From Chrysogorgia sp. JL179-B06 (Eukaryota > Cnidaria > Anthozoa > Scleralcyonacea > Chrysogorgiidae), in the NCBI GenBank assembly GCA_035772405.1, contig JAYKKM010000180.1, forward strand, positions 492,001-556,000: a stretch of DNA of 64,000 nucleotides, read 5' to 3'. Positions within the stretch are counted from its first letter, which is position 1. Each line of letters begins with the position of its first letter. The position numbers were made by a program, and so were the translations under genes. The notes beneath the pieces are model-generated. The model was given only the letters and a program-made list of their open reading frames with translations, ran no database searches and was not told the DNA's origin. Shown here piece after piece: positions 32,532-46,300 of the stretch.

Positions 32532-33048
32532 TTAATCAGAATTTGTTTCTGATGTGGACACGGATGTGCATTCTTCTGCATGCTCAATATCTGTTATCTT
32601 GTTATCTACATATCTGATATTGAATGATTTGCCATATTCAAGGTATATATTTAAGATGGATGTTGCTTCCCAGGAACACAATGCCTCTTGTAAGAAACAA
32701 TGAACTCACACCAATATACACCTAAATAAAAAGTAAACCGTATTCACAAACAAAACAATTTGATAATTGATGATAGTTTATCTGGAAAGGATTGCAGATG
32801 ACATCTTGTAAATTTCTACCTCACTCAGGCTCTCAGCCATATTGCCGTTTTAAGCGAGCCTTTTAAAGGACAAAAGTACAGAGAACTATCTTAGTCGTCT
32901 TACCTCGATAACAGTATATCTCCTCACTGAAATGAATTGAAATTTGCGACAGCAACAAAGGCAGAAGAGATCGTTCGAAAACGCCATTCACTGTTGGTAC
33001 AGCTGCAGTGCTGTGAGCCATTTGCTTTGCGAGTTCAGAAAATACCAT
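32532..33048 (-). CDS. Probable small two-exon host gene, 99 residues, unknown function
   Basis: Exon 1 (33048-32904) starts MVFSELAKQMAHSTAAVPTV and ends SEEIYCYR with a strong donor, CGAG/GTAAGA. An acceptor TTTCTTACAAG ends the intron at 32687. Exon 2 (32686-32532) continues in phase (EALCSWEATSILNIYLEYGK) and ends ETNSD-stop. The joint restores one open frame of 99 codons. I do not recognise the family: no signal peptide, membrane helix or metal-binding motif. It is divergent from the EGF gene start at 34308, with about 1.26 kb between. The splice model is inferred from signals only. Confidence 0.5.
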
Positions 33049-34180
33049 GTTCGTGGTGGCGTTGACAAGTTCCGAACATTAATTCCGTACAACTTCCGTG
33101 AATACGAATAACGTCTGGAGTATGGATGGCAACTTGAACTACGTCACAAAACGTCATAAAACTGAACATCCATCCGACCGACGCCAAAATTTTTACAGAT
33201 CGAGATCTCGTTGACTATACATAGCTCGGTAAAGAGGTCTGGGAACGAGCATGTCAAGATTAGTGTGCTGCCTACGGCAGCAATTAGGTGTAGGGTTAGG
33301 GTTAGGATTAGGATTAGGGTTACTTATGTTGTGGTTAGGACTATGTTTTAATTTCGGGATATTTATATGAAACGTCAGCCCTGAAATGGACCAGGATGTT
33401 TATGTATATCCATACATCATGGATTGTCAGGTGCATTTCAAAAGGTTTCCAGGGAATTAGAGCCAAAAACACAGTGTACCGTGTTTTGTAGTATAGAATA
33501 TAGGGACACGCTTCAAGGACATTCGGATAGCAACAGAATACAATTTCGAAAAGTCCGTTAAACAGACATCGTGGCCACGAAATTGCTATTCCTGGTAGTA
33601 TAAACTGTTGTGTTTAGAAGGTAGAAGATTCTTTTCTTTCGACAGTAATTAACTTCTCCACATAGCAAGAAGTACGACAAATAGCCGGAGCATATTAAAA
33701 CAGGCAACCATTACGAAGGCCGAAGGCAGAACAGAGAGACCAAAGGAGCCTCAGGAGCGAGATCTGTGCGAAAAGACCATTGACCAAGACAGGATAATTT
33801 TGCCGTAAAGACCGACCAAATGAAGTTATATTAATAAAGTTTTTATTATATGGCTGTTAGTTAAATTTCTCACATTTCCTCAATTTTTTCGCAAATTTTT
33901 AAATTTTTCTGTTGTTTTGTAATGACCGGTTTTTAAAGCCGCTTATGAACCAATCAGATTGCAGGACCGCTCACGAGCCAAGCCTCATAATAAATTGCGT
34001 TACAATACAGAACTTATAGTAGGTTGGCCACGAACTTTCTAAATTTGTCTAATATAACAATTAAACAACGAACGAATTTCGAAAGGCAAATGTTAGCTGA
34101 AATACTCTGCAAATTATTTTATAATTTATAGTATCGGTGTTTATCGTACAGCTGTTACCTAGGTGAAAACAAAACAATTA
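33049..34180. other. Intergenic region between divergent genes
   Basis: It holds a short telomere-like patch (33290-33322) and otherwise nothing recognised. Likely contains promoters for both neighbours. Confidence 0.4.
33290..33322 (+). repeat. Interstitial telomere-like repeats
   Basis: About five imperfect TTAGGG/TTAGGA units. A similar degenerate patch is inside the hAT element at about 52830-52905. Confidence 0.8.
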
Positions 34181-34185
34181 ACGTG

Positions 34186-34203
34186 ATTGGCTGAGTGTAT
34201 AAA
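34186..34203 (+). promoter_or_regulatory. Candidate core promoter of the EGF gene
   Basis: ATTGG (inverted CCAAT) at about 34186 and TATAAA at 34198-34203 lie about 105 bp before the start codon at 34308, which would give a 5' UTR of roughly 75-80 bases. Confidence 0.4.
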
Positions 34204-34307
34204 CATAAGCCATGTTCGCGTTGAATACCAAAGAATGTTCCAAGCTTCCGCTCAGTGAATATTATTTATCTTTCTCTCTGCAGCTCGTTTGAGTTTCGAA
34301 ATAAAAA

Positions 34308-37300
34308 ATGCGCTTATCAATTTCAAGGTGCATTTATTTTGGCCTCCTCGTTAGTTTTTCCTATGGAGAAGACCCGTGTGCGTCAGGACCGTGCCGAAAT
34401 AAAGGAGTTTGTACAAGTTCAGATGGTATCACTTACGTTTGCAAGTGCATCAAAGGATTTTTTGGGAAACGTTGCGAGATACAGAACAAAGCATGTAAAG
34501 ACAGCCCTTGTAAAAACGGCGTATGTCACGAAGACGCATTTGGAGACTTTCATTGTTACTGCTCACCTGGGTACCAAGGAAAGGTTTGCGAACTAAACCA
34601 TGACGATTGTTTATCGTCGCCATGCCGAAACTCAGCGTTGTGTATCGATATGGTGGACGACTATGAATGCGTTTGTAAGGGGGCTACATTTGGAAAGCAG
34701 TGTGAGTTGCAGCTGGCCGACATTGAAACTTGTGCAAAGTTATGTCCACCAGATAGTATCTGCTGGAGAAACCAGTCTATTACAGTAAACATCCCTTGGG
34801 GATACGGCAATAACATTTGCAACACTCAGCATTCTTGTTTTGGAGGGCAAAACAGCACCACCGAGAAGAATCACTACGATTATTTTATTGATGTCCAGCT
34901 TCATCCTGTACAGATACAACTTGGCGATATCCTAAATTTCACTTCTGATGACAGTATTTCTGCTGCTATTAATGGATTAATGCCGCGGCTTTTGCCAGTC
35001 GATATTTATGATGATTCAGATTCATTTGTTAATTGCAACACTACCAATGGAACGCAACTCGTTGGCTCTCCACAACATAGTATTGTTATTAATAGCAGCG
35101 AGCTACTTTATGTTGGCGTCCATTACTTCATTATGAATATCGATGTTACATATCGCTGTGATTTTGGATTAAGATTGAACGTCAGCGTGAAGGACCACGC
35201 TTGTCAAAACCCACAATCTCGTCACAGTGTCATGTGTTCCAACCGAGGGCAGTGTCATACTGACTTTAACATGGGTGAATACCAGTGCAACTGTTGTGGA
35301 GGATTTCGAGGGAAGTACTGCGATAAAAGAGACTACTGCTTTGCAACTCCTTGTAAAAACCAAGCAATATGCATCAATAATGCCAATAACAAGAATGCAG
35401 ACAATTATACCTGTCATTGTCAACCTGGATATGAAAGTAAACATTGTTCCATCGTCACAGACATGTGCTTAAGTCACCCATGTAGGAATGGTGCCATCTG
35501 TCACCCACATGTCAACTCTCATCAATGTCAGTGTCAACCTGGCTACACTGGCCACAACTGTGAGACCACTACCAATGAATGTCTCTCCCAGCCTTGTAAA
35601 AATAATGCAACATGCACTGACAAGATTGCAGACTTTTCATGTACATGTCCCAAGGGTTTCACTGGTAAGTTGATTAAATAGTTTGTTATATATATATTAA
35701 CATATTAATTAACATATTAACTATTGGCTGACGATACATGGGCGATCGTCAAGCTTGTATCCTCAGAAAAATTATTCTGAGTCTCACATTCACTAGCTAC
35801 AGCAGTGTACATATTAGGCCAAGTAAAAAAATATACTAGTTTATCGTCCTAACTTCAAAAAAAAGGAGAATGCGGGCGCTTTTATTATTTTATTTTTTTT
35901 TCAAGATGGCTTATCCGAATTGGCCATCACCTACCAAAACCTATTTTATGAATGGATTTCTCTACAACTGCTTTGATGCAAGATTGCGTCAAAACAAATT
36001 GTGGTGTGTAAAACTAGAAATAAACCGAAAAGTCCCGAAAGGTAACGGAAGATACCGAAACGCACAAAAATGGCCGAAAGGTTGCGCAAAAGGCCCCAAA
36101 AACAAAACAGATTTTCGATGCAAATAAAATAAAAAATTAAAATAAATTTGATGCGGCCGGAAAAAAGGATGCGGGCGGGGACGATAAACTACTTAATTTT
36201 TTTACTTGGCCTTAACATAATAGCGTAGAGTCTGGCTGCTATTAATAGCTCAAAAAGCAGACAAACAAACCAAATTTTACTCACAAATGATTGAAAATGA
36301 GCTATTTCTTTTGTTATGGCCGCAATAATTATGGGTAAAAGCAGACAAACATCGGTACTGACGTCATCTCGACGGAGCGCTATTAACTATTATATTATGT
36401 TGCAGGGTGTTAAAGCTATATAGCCAAAAATTCCACATTAAACGTAGTTTTCCCAATCACCTTAAGTTTGTAATTTTCCAATTTGGTCTGCCAAAAAAAT
36501 TATATAATATTACATGTATTTATAAATTAGATATTTTAGATAATTTATTATTATTATTTATAAATAATATAATATAAATATTATAATATTTATAAATCTC
36601 ATAACATATTTAAATATCAAATGCTATGCCTATGACATTGCATTTGATTCTTTGTTTAGATAAATAAATATACAGTAGCCACAAATCTCATTGCACACCC
36701 CCAAACCTCGCAGCAACCTCGTACCCAGTGTCTTATCTCCGCTCGCCGCCCGCCCCCCACGACCTCGCAGCTCTCTTTTCTCAACTATGCTTTGTTGACT
36801 TGTGAAGACTGTCACTATTTTGCAATTTGGGTAAATGCAGGTAATTGCACCCTGATGTTTAATAGTAGAACATACAGTATATAGAGTATGTGTTTCAAAT
36901 ATAAAACATGTAACCAAATATAAAACCAGTACTCAAATGTACAGCATGTGTTATGGTGGGTGCATACACTTGTCTCAGAAATATTAAACAGAGAAGTATT
37001 CACAATAATATTAAATAATCAATGATAAGTAAAATCAATTATGAACAAGTGACATGTTATTAAGTTTCTTATTTTTCTCAATTATTTTTCTATTTCATTA
37101 GGCTCCCATTGTGAGGTAAACATCAATGAATGTGAGTCAAACCCTTGCCAGCAGCATGGTATTTGCATTGATAAGATAAATGCTTTTCAATGTTTATGTC
37201 ACCCTGGTTACACTGGACCTGAATGTGGCAGCAACATCAAGGAGTGCACATCTAAACTGTGCTTGAATGGTGGGATTTGCATTGATAAAGCTACAGATTT

Positions 37301-40300
37301 TGCATGTGACTGTGGAATAGGATATGAAGGCAAGCGTTGTGAGAATGACATTGACCTTTGCAACAAGCCCAAGGTTTGCAATAATTTCCAAGCATGTACT
37401 GATAAAGGAAGCCATGTTGACTGTGTTTGTAAGGCTGGATTTACAGGTAATTAAATCAGCTAGATACTGTAAATCTGTATAGAACATAAAATGTCAGTCA
37501 TTATAAGCTCAATTTAACTTCCAAACTATTTCTTGGACAAGATTCCCCAGCAACATCAAATTTAATTATGGTAGGTTCAGTACCATCATTGTACAACATT
37601 AATGCACTTGACATTGTGTAAATTAACTCAAACCAGGCATAACTGCCATATGGGCAGTATAAATATCATGTAACCTTCACTATCCATCTGAGTCTTATAT
37701 ATGGTAGCTCAATGGTTAGAGCTACCCGTAACCTTCTGATTGTTGGTGATCACCAGTTACAGGGTAAAGGTTACAGGTTAATTAATCCCCGCATGTCCAA
37801 GTATTTGAGCTTGACAGTCATAATTGTGTCTGTAGGTTTTTTAGCTAATCACAACTGAGATTACACAATCATATACATACATAATTTTTATTTGTATATG
37901 CTGACCCCACTCAACATTCTTATCATTATTGATTTCCAGGAGGGGCATATAATTATGTTAAACCTACCTATAAGCTATTACTACGAACAATAACAACTAA
38001 CAAAAAAACTAACAGTAAAAGTATCATCAGTGTATTTCCAACCTAGGCATCGTAGCAATTTTATTCTTAAATTGATGTAATGTTGTTGCCTTTTTTGCCT
38101 CAGGTGGAAGTCTATTCCAAAGCATTGCACCACTATATTTAAAACTACGTTTAAGAACATTTGTCTTTGGCTTTGGAAGTGCTAGATCAGTTTCGTAATT
38201 TATTAGATTATGATTTATATTAATATCTTTCAGTTTGACAAAACTGTCCCTCAGACATGGCGAAGATTGCCCACTAAGAATTTTATAAATTAAGCTACTG
38301 TAGCCTTTAACGAAATTGGAGGGTATCCCATGTTAGGATGTCCAGCACATCTGTCGAACGTATATCATATTTTTCTCCCATTATAACTCTTGCAGTGCAA
38401 CTTTGGAGTCTTTGTAATTTATCTTTCTGGAGTTTTCCACATGTAATCCATAGGGGCGAAATGGGACAAATGGTTTTATTCTCCTCAAGGCACCTATTCC
38501 AGAACACACTTTTTTACATAAGTCTTCTAGAAGAAGATCAGCTTTTCATCAATTTTGACTACCAGACATTTCTTGGAGCTAATTATCTATAACTATACAA
38601 TCTGCTAGCTACACTGTATGTTGCCAGCCTTGGTATTCAGATTATACACAGATCCAATTAAAGTGCATAATACGTCTGTGGGGATTTAACATATTTGTAA
38701 TCTACTGTATGGATTCTCCTGAGATAAATTGTAATATATCTTGTCAGCTCAAAATTTCATCTTCATAGACTTTTTTGCTGTTAAAATTGACGGAAATTAT
38801 GTCATAGCGGGCATCTGTCTATATGAAAACCTCTTTACAGATTCCCGCTATGACGTCATTTCCGTCAACTTACAGCAAAAAAGTCTATGAAGATGAAATT
38901 TTCAGCTGACAAGATATATTACAATTTTTCTCAGGAGAATCGATAGATTACATATATGTTAAATTCCCACAGACGTTATATGCACTTTAACATGAACTTT
39001 GTTCAGATTGTGTGAGTATTGTGTAATAATATGTGTTGCTTGCACTAGCTGACACTGCAATTGTATAATTTTTACAAATTACCTTAATTTGTTGTTAGGA
39101 TCAAACTGTGGTGTTAATGTTGATGATTGTGCCTCTCAGCCATGTCACTTTGGAGGAAAATGTCAAGACCAGGAGAATGGATTTCTCTGTATTTGTTTTC
39201 CTGGATATGAAGGGAAAATATGTGATCAAGGTGACCTAATTAAGTAATATAATTTGAAAACAAAATTTCCAACACACATTGGCTTGTGCATAAAATAACT
39301 ACCGGTACAAACTATCTTAAATACATTGTGGGTGTTTATATATATTTTAATTAAAGAACCACCAAACATCATGAATATTTCTTGTTTTTGGCATTTTACA
39401 GTCAATGAGACTTTCCATGACACATCAAGGTTACATTTACAACTTATTACTGAAGATTGCCACAAGCTGCAGGTAACATTGAATGTTTATATATTAACAA
39501 TTAATTAACTTTCAAACAACATGCACTCATGATATTAATAATAAGAATAATTATCATGGATTAATAAATAGTAATAAATCTATCTAAAATAAGCTATCTG
39601 TTAATTCATACTAGGATCCTACCATCATTCTGCAGTTTAAAAAGAAGGTTGCAGCCAGCATTGGTGCTTCATGCAAATGTCCATTTACTGAACATAACAT
39701 TATTAATCAGAGTATCAGTCTCACGTGCCATGACCAAATCAGTGGCTCCCTCTACTTACACATCACCAAAGCAGGAACCTATCAAACAGAACAGCTTATA
39801 TGTATCCATCAACTTGCTTTAAAGAAAAAGGAAAATATTGCGACTTTAGGTATGTATTACTGTAATATAAAAATAGTCTACTCTCTAATTAATTTTAGTC
39901 CAATAGCACAGTTCCACAGATTGTTCTCAAATCATTAACTAAACTTATCTGCTGAATATAAGTCTTATTTAAATTGTTAGGTTTTACTTTAATATAACTC
40001 AATACATAAGTAGGACGTTCGTAACAACTAACCAACTCAACAGGCTCTGAACTAACTCAACAAAACGGTCAGAAGCTGACGTATCTATATACGCCAGTGC
40101 TAGCGCCATTGTGTGTTGACGCTAACATTAATACAAACAACTATAACATTAAGATATAGCCTATTCTACACAATGTATAAATTCACTATCAAAACTATAG
40201 AGCAGATACAATATATCTTCCAGATAGTGAGTTATCCACTGTATAGTGACTTATCCAGGCAATGTACAGTATACTGTACAAGTACAGCAGTATAGTACAG

Positions 40301-43300
40301 ACTATAGCACAGTGCAACGCATATGAACAGTGCAGCAAGTATAGTTCAGCAAGTACAGTTATTTATATTGATGACATTAATGTTCTTCGTCGTAGCATAA
40401 TATTTATAATAATTAATAAATTATAATAATTAATAAATTATAATAATTAATAAATTATAATAATTAATAAATTATAATAATTAATAAATTATAATAATTA
40501 ATAAATTATAATAATTAATAAATTATAATAATTAATAAATTATAATAATGAATAAATTATAATAATTAATAAATTATAATATTAATAAATTATAATAATT
40601 AATAAATTATAATAATTATAATAATTAATTATTATTATTCATTATAATAATAATTATAATAATTAATATATATAATATATATTATATATAATATATATAA
40701 TATAATATATAATATAATATATATTAATATAATAATTAATTATAATGATTAATTATAATAATTAATTATAATAATTAATTATAATAATTATTATAATAAT
40801 TATAGCTAATTATATTGCTTACAATGCTAAAATAATAATTAATTATAATAATTAATGCGTTGGCCTTTTGCTTTAAAATGAATTGCTAAATACATTATGT
40901 AAAAATGTTATAATTATAATATTATAACCAACATGATGCTAATTATGTTTTATAATTGTAGACAACAAGACCTTTGAGGTTGGTGTTGTATACAATGATG
41001 AAAGATGTGTTCAAGTGAATAGAAAACTGGGAAACTCTGATAATAAAAATAGTGAAGGTGGTGATACCATAGCATTAACCGTTGGGCTTGTATTTGCTCT
41101 GGTTGGATTATTCACTGCAGCCTTCATTGTATTCTTGAAGTGGAGAAAAATAACAACACCAACAAAAAAACAAAAAAGGTAAATATATAATTATTATTAA
41201 GTATATATTGATGTTTAATGTGAAAATAATAGGTACATATTGGATCTACTGTCACAAAATTCCTTATAATTTTTTTTACTATAATTAACAACCCCTGAAG
41301 TAATAATCTATTTTTCTATTCCAAAGTTATTATATCAAATAGTTTTCCAAATACTGTACATGGGATGTAACTTGCGAGATTTGAGAAAAGCATGATATAA
41401 TCAAAACAGATGAATGTTTTTTTAGCTTTATGAAAGTCTCCTCCCAAGTGATATCACACCCAATATCACACCCGGCGTGATTAATCGATAAAATCGATAA
41501 TTGATGACAATCGATATCAATAGATAACAACTAATCGATTGATATTGGAAATCGATGAACAATCGATGCGGTACATTTTTTGTGACCTTTCGATTCGCTT
41601 AATTGGTTATCGATCAATTACTGTTTGCTATAATAAGCCGAAAAATGTTTACGTCCCGGTACGGATAATTGCGAGAGAATTGTTCCCACGGTAAGACTAC
41701 TAATAAATATGTCTGATACCACTTACTATAATCGACATGATTTCGTACTAATTCATTCCGGTATGAGTACAGTGGTGAACTCATTCAGAAATGATGAGCT
41801 CTATGTTGCACCCGGTATCATGTCTGGGTGTAAGTCGTTACGCAACGAACCACAATTTCTCACATGATTTCTCACATTAAAACTGTGAAATGTGAAACTT
41901 GATCACGAGACTACAAAACAATCAATGACTGCTTTCTGCGAAAGAACGGAACTCGAACGTGCTGACATCAATAGACGTGTTAAGTGGTTTTATGAACACG
42001 TGCATCAGCTCTAGAGCAATTTTAGAAATGTTAATTGTCATTGAAAATCGATAACAATCGATTGAACTACAGCTTTTTCTTTTTGTGACTATCGATTAAT
42101 CGCTTGGATTTCCGATGATCGATTTAATTAATCACGCCGGGTATTAACAGAAAAACACTTTTATATTTATTTTATAAAATAATAAGCATCTTTAAAAAAG
42201 GGAATCATAGTCTTTAAATTAGGAAAACACATGAGCAGCTCTGCCTCGTCCCCAGTCGCTCGCGTAGGAAGGCGCGCGAGGAACGACGGGAAGGGGAGAG
42301 AGCGAGAAGCGACTGGGAAATCCTGCATCCAAAATGGTGTTCTCTGTAATGGCCACTAATTTGAGTAATCTCTATATAGAGATCAGCGAATGGGATTTGC
42401 AGCTAGAGACAGGAATTGCACCAACGCAATATTGGTCTGACAATATAAGATACTTGTCGATGACGTTTAAATTAAAGATTTATAGGTAAAATACAATAGT
42501 TCGATGACAATTTTTAAATTATTCGCGTGAACATATACGCGCTACAATTGCCAAAATACCAGTACACTTTTGCTTTATATGAATATTAATATGCTTTGTA
42601 GAGGAAATATGTAGGATATAGTAAATTATTGCAGGTCAAACACTGACAAAATATAGTTTAAATTGCATAACTATGGAGGCGTAACGTTGTCATAAAAGCT
42701 GTAAACAAGGGTGGGTGATGACTGATCTATTATATTATATTATATTGCTATGTGCTATTACTACCGACGTACCTGAGTTTGAATGATTTCTACCTTTACA
42801 GTGTATATATCGATTATAAAATACAATATATGCCGTTATAACGGCACTCGAGAAGCTGGTAAAACACTCGGCGGTACATCGCCGTTTAATATATTAAACA
42901 CTCGTGCGCTGTTATTTAACACTCGAATACGATAATCACACGCGGTTTTCACCTACAAAGAGCTATTTATATAATATATAGACCAATATGGCATCGGCGT
43001 ATTTCCCATCTCTAGCTCCAAGTTTGTCAAGCGACTTCGCGTCTTCGCCATTTCCAAAGCCAATTTGCAATGTTTCGATCAAATTTGCATTGTTTCGACA
43101 CACGATTTCGCATCAACCCTTGTTTTTATCACCTTCCCATCAACCATTGCTGGCACTCTATTGCTAGCCTGCGCCGCTCCGCCTGCCCACTCCCGATTAA
43201 GAGCCTGCGGAGGAGGCAGTGAGCAGCTAATAATAGTAATACCGTGATCGACTCTTTTGATCTCACCGGAAATTTAATCGCTAATTTCCCTCTGAAAATT

Positions 43301-46300
43301 TCTAATTTTCCCCTCCAAATTAAGCATGTATGAGCGAACATGCATTTGTTGACAGTTCGCGATAAATTTTTATTAGTAATACCATGACGTGAGGGAAATT
43401 AGTACGGTGGCCCCTATCGGCAATGCACGATACAAAATTAGCTGTGCACAACACAAAATTAGCTGTGCACGATACAAAATTAGCTGTGCACAACACAAAA
43501 TTAGCTGTGCACAATACAAAATTAGCTGTGCACAACACAAAATTAGCTGTGCACAACACAAAATTAGCTGTGCACAATACAGAAGTATTAGTTGTGCACA
43601 ACACAAAATTAGCTGTGCAGCGCCGTGCACAATACAGAATTATAACCGCTGACATTTGGAGACCGCAGTCAGTTATCGCAAATTATGTGGTCATGTACTG
43701 TGCATTTTGTGGACACAATCTGACAGAAAGCACTGTCTATTGCACGAAGTGCGGGAAGGGAAAAGTCAACAGCGATAACAACGATGAGATTAAAAATCCG
43801 CCTTCAGCGCCAACAACAAGCTCCGGACGAGGCTCTGGATCAGCTGGTTTTGCGTCAGCGTCTGGCAAAAGATGTCTTTCCTTTGAGAGCTTTTACGCTA
43901 AGAAAAGCAATGATAGGTTGTCGCATTTTAAAATCAAGAAAACATCAGGTAAAAAGCGCTCTGACGAACCAAGAGATACTTTTATAAACGTTGGTATTAT
44001 GAAGAACGACAAAGGTGAAGCTAAGCCGATGAGGGGAAAGACATTACCACTAAAGGTAAACAAAGACATCGAATACGACGAATTTCTTGAAGCAGCTTTG
44101 GTTAAACGTGTAGCTTATGATCGGTCATTTGACAGAACGTTGTCGTGGTTGTTAGTTTATCCAGATGGAAAACTTGCAAGAACATTACCAGGATGCAACG
44201 AACATTTTACACTGAGGAAATATAAAGAAGATATTGGAAAGCCATACTCTAGACTAACTTTTTTCCTTTGTTCTTTGTTATCTACTGGTGAAGAAAGTGA
44301 CAAACCTGACTTAACTTGTGATGATTTTTTCTATGATGACTATGAACCAATACCTATTGATATGCTTGAAGAAATTCTTCCAGGTGAAGTATTGGATGAA
44401 TTTTCCTGTAGTAATATTGATGGGACCTCCTGTACCAATGTATCCTCGACCAATCATTCATCTTTGCAAGCAATTGAATCCTTGACCAGTACTCATTCTA
44501 TGTCAAATGTGATGCAGGTTGTTGACAATAATGGTGGTATTAGTTCTCCCACAGTAATTGATGATGCTAGTCTTAGAGACGTACTAAAATCCAAGTTGCA
44601 GACAATTTTATCGGTAAAGACTTCTGATCGCCTCAAATTAGTTGTACGAAGAAGACGAATTTGGTCAGACACAATGGAAAAGCTTGCTTTATTCTTCTGT
44701 CCAAATGGAAGTGCATTGCCAGACGAAGCTGATGTTACATTCCACCCTTTGAATTTTTTTCTCGATGTGAAATTTATTGGTGAAGAAGGTATTGATCAAG
44801 GTGGCCTTACAAGAGACTTTTTCTCATCTGTCTTTGAAGCTGGCCTTACACATGTGATGCAAGGCAACCCTGAAAAAGAATACTTTACCTTGCAACACAA
44901 TTGTCTGGCACTCGAGTCCAAGGAATATTTTTTTTATGGTGTGTTGGTTGGTCTAGCACTTTTACATGGTTGTCCTGGTCCTCGAAAATGGACTCCAACT
45001 CTTGCTAGATATATTTTGAAAATGGATATGGAAGAATCATCAACAGACGAAGTACCTGACCACGAGGTTCGAAAAAAGCTTTGTTGCTTATCCAAATGTG
45101 AGTCAGAAGAACAATTAAATGAACTTTTGTTGGACTTTCCAGAACGATTTGATGCTGGATATGCAAAAGGCCACGTTTCTTTGACAGAGAAGCATATATT
45201 TGTCACAAAGATCATCCGACACTTTGTCATTAGTGTTTGTCTAGAAGAGATTCAACAACTTGTTGAAGGTTTAAACAAAGTTGGAGTGCTTTCATTGTTG
45301 GAAAGATTCAAAGATGATGCTATCAAGGAGTTGATTCCATCAACTGACCTTTTAGCATCAGCTATTATGGATTTCTGGTGTGTGGAATATTCTCCTGAAG
45401 GTTCTAACAAGAGAGTAACAGAAGAAGATATTGTCTACAACTTTTCCTTTTTCCTTGATGAAGTTGCCCAGGGTAAAGTGAATGGTATACAAGTTCATGA
45501 CATTGAGTCAGGTCAACTTGTCAATTCAAGTATTTCTCTTCATGATGTTTTGCAGTTTTTGACAGGGGCAAGGTATTTCTGTCAATCTCTGTCAAATGCA
45601 AGTCTGGAATTTGATCATGAAGCAGCTAATGGACGGCGGGTAGATGTTAGTACATGCTCATTAACCCTAAAGTTTCCTTGTAATTCAAGGTATACAGGAT
45701 CTTCCAAAGATTTTGTCAAGAACTTTTCAGAAGACATTATTTGTTCACCAGGATTTGGAAAGGCATAAACTGTCTAAAGTACAGTATTTGTTGATATAAA
45801 GATTACATAAGATACCAACTATAGCCATAGGTGATTATAATACACACTGTACAATATATACATATTCTGTACTTGTTATTTTACATTGTTTTTGTTATCC
45901 TGCATTATACTTCATTATACTCAATTATAGTTGTAAACTGCAGGAAAAGATTTTGATAGTTTATATTATACAGTAAATGTTTTGAAAATAGACCACTTTC
46001 ATAATGGCTGTCATTTTAAACATTCTTTTATGTGCATATAAATTAGTATTTATAACCTTGTTGGGGAGCAAAGATTATTTTTAATTGCTGAAATCCAAAC
46101 AAGGCCTTAAAGGCTAATTTAGATGCACATAAAGTAATATATAAATTGTTCACCATTATGACAGAGGTCTATTTGGCCAGTTTTTGGCATCTTATTCCAT
46201 TTTCAATTAACATTTTGTAGCTTTTTACATACAGTACTGCTCAGAAGTAACCTAACGCTGCGTTCTCGTCCAGAACGCGTTCCGAACGCGTTCCAGAACG

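Noticed and set aside
33290..33322. Chromosome end or telomere
   Set aside because: Only a few imperfect units in the middle of unique sequence with genes beyond.
35870..36127. Possible extra exon in intron 1
   Set aside because: No splice sites in phase, lysine/asparagine-rich AT translation, no EGF pattern.
43423..43692. Upstream extension of the HECT protein as its true N-terminus
   Set aside because: It consists of subterminal repeat translated by chance of length; the zinc ribbon starting at 43693 parallels the integrase start.
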